Below are positions 61,452 through 64,000 of a stretch of DNA of 64,000 nt, piece by piece (the stretch's first letter is position 1; each line of letters starts with the position of its first letter). The DNA comes from Hungatella effluvii (GTDB lineage Bacteria; Bacillota; Clostridia; Lachnospirales; Lachnospiraceae). The stretch covers positions 1 to 64,000 of the forward strand of contig NZ_QJKD01000007.1 in assembly GCF_003201875.1 (NCBI RefSeq). The letters run 5' to 3'. The translations under genes and the position numbers were made by a program. The notes under the pieces are model-generated. The model was given only the letters and a program-made list of their open reading frames with translations. It ran no database searches and was not told the DNA's origin.

Positions 61452-62801
61452 ATGGGAAAAGAAGTAGTATTTGATTATTCCAGAGCAGCAGGCTTCGTCT
61501 CAGCAGAAGAGATGGAAAATATGAAAGCCACAACGTTGTGTGCAAGAGATGTGCTGATGGACAAGTCCGGCGCAGGGAATGATTTTTTAGGTTGGATTGA
61601 TCTTCCGGTAGACTATGATAAGGAAGAATTTGAGAGAATAAAAAAAGCGGCGGCCAAGATTCAGAACGATTCTGATGTACTTCTTGTAGTTGGTATTGGC
61701 GGTTCCTATTTAGGCGCCAGAGCGGCCATTGAGTTCTTATCCCACAGTTTCTATAATGTATTGCCGAAGGGAAAACGCAAAACTCCGGAGATTTATTTCT
61801 TAGGCAACAGCATCAGCAGCAAATACATCCACGACTTAAAGGATGTGCTGGAAGGAAAAGATTTCTCCGTTAATATCATATCCAAGTCCGGTACAACGAC
61901 AGAACCGGCGATTGCATTCCGTGTCTTCAAGGAGATGCTGACCGAGAAGTATGGCCGTGAAGAGGCGAACAAGAGAATTTACGCTACGACGGACAAGTCA
62001 AGGGGTGCACTTAAGAATCTGGCGACGGAAGAGGGTTATGAGTCCTTTGTCGTGCCGGATGACGTAGGTGGACGTTTCTCAGTCCTGACAGCGGTCGGCC
62101 TGCTTCCGATTGCAGTATCAGGCGCTGATATCGATAAATTAATGGAAGGTGCTGCGGCAGGAAGAAAGGCGGCTCTTGAGACTCCATATGAGTCCAACTC
62201 CGCATTACAGTATGCAGCCGTGCGCAACATCTTACATAGAAAAGGCAAGGCTGTTGAGATTGTGGCCAACTATGAGCCAAGCCTTCATTACGTTTCCGAG
62301 TGGTGGAAACAGTTATTTGGTGAGAGCGAAGGAAAAGACCGCAGAGGTATTTTCCCGGCAGCTGTGGATTTAACCACGGATTTACATTCCATGGGCCAGT
62401 TCATCCAGGACGGTTCCCGTGTGATGTTTGAGACCGTGCTGAATGTCGAAGAATCACCGGCCGAGATCCTGCTTCAGAAGGAAGAAGTGGATACGGACGG
62501 CATGAACTACTTAGCAGGCAAAAATGTGGATTTCGTCAACAAGAGTGCCATGAACGGCACGATCTTAGCCCATACAGACGGCGATGTACCGAACCTGATG
62601 GTAAAGATCCCGGAACAGGACGAATACTGCTTAGGACAGTTATTCTATTTCTTCGAGTATGCATGCGGTGTCAGCGGTTATATTCTGGGTGTCAATCCGT
62701 TCAACCAGCCAGGCGTGGAGAGCTATAAGAAGAATATGTTTGCGCTTCTGGGCAAGCCTGGATATGAGAAAGAAAGAGAAGAGTTGTTAAAGAGATTGTA
62801 A
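61452..62801 (+). CDS. pgi: glucose-6-phosphate isomerase
   Basis: Interconverts glucose-6-phosphate and fructose-6-phosphate. 449 residues, the short Firmicute form. [15 protein letters not shown] (about 77-91), [13 protein letters not shown] (about 146-158) for phosphate binding, the catalytic Glu near GESEGKD (about 292) and a C-terminal Lys in [11 protein letters not shown] (about 425). AAGGAG at 61436-61441 favours ATG 61452 over 61443. Codon use is strongly biased, as expected for a highly expressed glycolytic gene. Confidence 0.96.
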   Translation: MGKEVVFDYSRAAGFVSAEEMENMKATTLCARDVLMDKSGAGNDFLGWIDLPVDYDKEEFERIKKAAAKIQNDSDVLLVVGIGGSYLGARAAIEFLSHSFYNVLPKGKRKTPEIYFLGNSISSKYIHDLKDVLEGKDFSVNIISKSGTTTEPAIAFRVFKEMLTEKYGREEANKRIYATTDKSRGALKNLATEEGYESFVVPDDVGGRFSVLTAVGLLPIAVSGADIDKLMEGAAAGRKAALETPYESNSALQYAAVRNILHRKGKAVEIVANYEPSLHYVSEWWKQLFGESEGKDRRGIFPAAVDLTTDLHSMGQFIQDGSRVMFETVLNVEESPAEILLQKEEVDTDGMNYLAGKNVDFVNKSAMNGTILAHTDGDVPNLMVKIPEQDEYCLGQLFYFFEYACGVSGYILGVNPFNQPGVESYKKNMFALLGKPGYEKEREELLKRL

Positions 62802-62814
62802 AATAGAATAAAGG

Positions 62815-62866
62815 GCCCGTATTCCATGACTGGGTGAGCAGTTGTGGGGTGCGGGCTGTTTTTTAT
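62815..62866 (+). terminator. terminator of pgi
   Basis: GCCCGTATTCC pairs over 11 bp (with G-U pairs) with GGGGTGCGGGC, followed by TGTTTTTTAT. Confidence 0.85.
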
Positions 62867-62969
62867 CCATTTTTGCAATATCCTACTTGATCGTTAAGGC
62901 GGTAATATGTTCCAATCCATAATTTTCCCTGACTATACAAAAAATTAATATGTTCAATAAATAAGTGTA

Positions 62970-62978
62970 TGATATAAT
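62970..62978 (+). promoter_or_regulatory. promoter of the fourth binding-protein gene
   Basis: TGA followed by TATAAT (62973-62978), an extended -10 in an AT-rich region. Transcription would start near 62985, leaving a 130-base leader. Confidence 0.65.
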
Positions 62979-62984
62979 ATAAAC

Positions 62985-63117
62985 ATACATCAAAGCCGTT
63001 GGGGTAACTGCAGACCATCGAACCCTATGAATCCGGTGCAGCCTGCTGAATCGATGGATCCACAGGGATTGGCTGGCGTTTCCGGCATAAGTGAATAGAA
63101 ATGGAGAGACGGACACT
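62985..63117 (+). other. structured 5' leader before the binding-protein gene
   Basis: CCATCGA (about 63014) pairs with TCGATGG (about 63052); CCTATGAATCC (about 63024) can pair instead with GGATCCACAGG (about 63057). The two stems share the GG at 63057-63058 and so compete. No terminator T-run follows. It does not match a riboswitch class I can recall. Confidence 0.4.
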
Positions 63118-64000
63118 ATGAAAGGGAAAAGAACATGGAAGATAGCGGTGCTGTCCCTGTCGCTGGTTTGCGCAGTATCTGGCTGCGCCCGGGAAAGCAG
63201 GCGCGTGCTGGATCCGAAAAAACCGACTGTTATAACGGTCTGGCATGCATATAATGCTTTTGCAAAGATGATATTTGATGAAAAGGTGACAGAATTTAAT
63301 GAGACGAAAGGGCTGGAGCTGGGAATCGTCGTGGATGCCTATGGCTTTGGTTCGAGCGGGGAACTGGATGACGCTTTGTTTAACTCCGCCAATGAGATCA
63401 TCGGATCTGACCCGCTTCCCAATGTGTTTACGGCGTATCCGGACAGCGCATACCGCCTGGATCAACTGGCGCCCCTGGTGGAAATGGAAGAGTATTACAG
63501 TGCCAAGGAGCTGGGGCGGTACCGCGCAGAATTTCTCAGCGAGGGTGACTGGGGAAAAGATGGCCGCCATAAACTGATTCCTGTAGCGAAATCGACAGAG
63601 CTTTTATTTGTGAACGAGACGGGCTGGAAGCAGTTTCGCTCGGATACAGGACTTTCAGATGATGTACTTAACACATGGGAAGGACTTGTCTCAGCGGCAG
63701 AGGAATATTATAGATGGTCCGGCGGGCAGCCATTACTGGGAATGAACAGCTTTAACGACTTTGCAGTGCTGACCGCGGTTCAGGATGGAGCGGATCCATT
63801 TCCTGCCGATGGGGAAAATCATTCATTTGTCTATTCCAGGGAGACCGCGAGGAAGGCGTGGAATGCCTATTACGTCCCTCATATAAACGGCTGGTATAAG
63901 AGCAGTGTGTATAATCAGGATGGGCTAAAGAGCGGCAGTCTGCTGGCCTACATCGGTTCGTCGGCCGGCGCCGGATACTTTCCTAAAGAGGTGATCGTGG
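63118..64000 (+). CDS. sugar ABC transporter substrate-binding lipoprotein (partial)
   Basis: Open to the end of the window: 294 codons seen, C-terminus missing. Signal peptide with lipobox VSGC (Cys at about 23). ITVWHAYNAFAKMIFDEKV begins the binding fold, with VFTAYPDSAYRLDQLAPLVE and IPVAKSTELLFVNETG in the positions usual for family 1 sugar-binding proteins. GGAGAGACGG lies before the ATG. Base use resembles the other chromosomal genes. Permeases presumably follow beyond 64000. Confidence 0.88.
   Translation, partial: MKGKRTWKIAVLSLSLVCAVSGCARESRRVLDPKKPTVITVWHAYNAFAKMIFDEKVTEFNETKGLELGIVVDAYGFGSSGELDDALFNSANEIIGSDPLPNVFTAYPDSAYRLDQLAPLVEMEEYYSAKELGRYRAEFLSEGDWGKDGRHKLIPVAKSTELLFVNETGWKQFRSDTGLSDDVLNTWEGLVSAAEEYYRWSGGQPLLGMNSFNDFAVLTAVQDGADPFPADGENHSFVYSRETARKAWNAYYVPHINGWYKSSVYNQDGLKSGSLLAYIGSSAGAGYFPKEVIV

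Noticed and set aside
62985..63117. Leader as a c-di-GMP, THF or purine riboswitch
   Set aside because: The conserved cores of these classes are absent; only generic stems are seen.

Overview
The window looks like a chromosomal segment of a spore-forming, saccharolytic gut Firmicute of the Lachnospiraceae (Clostridium cluster XIVa) type. The reasons are the 23S rRNA tail followed by a seven-tRNA array, a fab cluster built on FabK with a fused AccD-AccA carboxyltransferase, an SpmA spore-maturation gene, the DnaX-less holB-yaaT-trmN-rsmI housekeeping block, and many carbohydrate ABC importers. Strong AGGAGG-type ribosome binding sites and TTGACA/TATAAT promoters are easy to see. The species is not determined.

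Layout. 0-0.9 kb: 3' end of 23S rRNA and tRNA-Asp, Val, Thr, Tyr, fMet, Phe, Lys. 1-2.1 kb: membrane diguanylate cyclase. 2.1-10 kb: LacI regulator divergent from a sugar ABC importer with GH32 and GH13 enzymes, probably for sucrose or fructosides. 10-13.2 kb: small conserved protein and a pair of polytopic membrane proteins (DUF4173-like and a partner), the second ended by a hairpin insertion element. 13.5-20.5 kb: Orn/Lys/Arg decarboxylase family protein, guanylate-kinase-like protein, NodB-type deacetylase, then holB-yaaT-trmN6-rsmI. 20.6-32.1 kb: DUF2000 protein and the complete type II fatty-acid synthesis operon (fabH, acpP, fabK, fabD, fabG, fabF, accB, fabZ, accC, accDA, plus a second FMN enoyl-reductase/nitronate monooxygenase-like gene). 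FabT-like operator boxes stand in front of fabH and acpP. 32.2-33.4 kb: AT-rich gene remnants and spmA.

33.5-40.4 kb: second LacI divergent from an ABC importer and a GH31 alpha-glucosidase. 40.5-48.2 kb: GntR(FCD)/GH43 pair divergent from a third ABC importer followed by a PfkB kinase and a class II aldolase, a complete uptake-phosphorylation-cleavage route for an unknown sugar. 48.3-51.1 kb: iron-sulfur flavoprotein-like protein, small membrane protein, and an IS200/IS605 element with a broken tnpA and intact tnpB. 51.1-54.6 kb: OYE-family reductase, MarR regulator and FUSC-family membrane protein. 54.8-59.3 kb: a 1018-residue secreted protein (BspA-type leucine-rich repeats, three Big_2 domains, C-terminal LysM) bracketed by two nearly identical TSCPD genes. 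59.4-64 kb: MTA/SAH nucleosidase, an unrecognised membrane protein, glucose-6-phosphate isomerase, and the start of a fourth sugar-binding lipoprotein that runs off the window.

How it fits together: each sugar locus has its own repressor and operators, binding protein and two permeases but no ATPase, so the importers probably share an MsmK-type ATPase encoded elsewhere. Imported sugars feed glycolysis through hydrolases, kinase and aldolase; pgi lies in the same window. The fab operon is a single lipid-synthesis unit with internal RNA structures and at least one small insertion. The most unusual features are several small non-coding insertions or RNA structures: a 276-bp palindromic element with a 9-bp target duplication that supplies a gene's stop codon, an 87-bp element between fabD and fabG, and a cloverleaf-like fold between accC and accDA. 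All functional assignments come from reading the sequence and recalled family motifs; no database search was possible.
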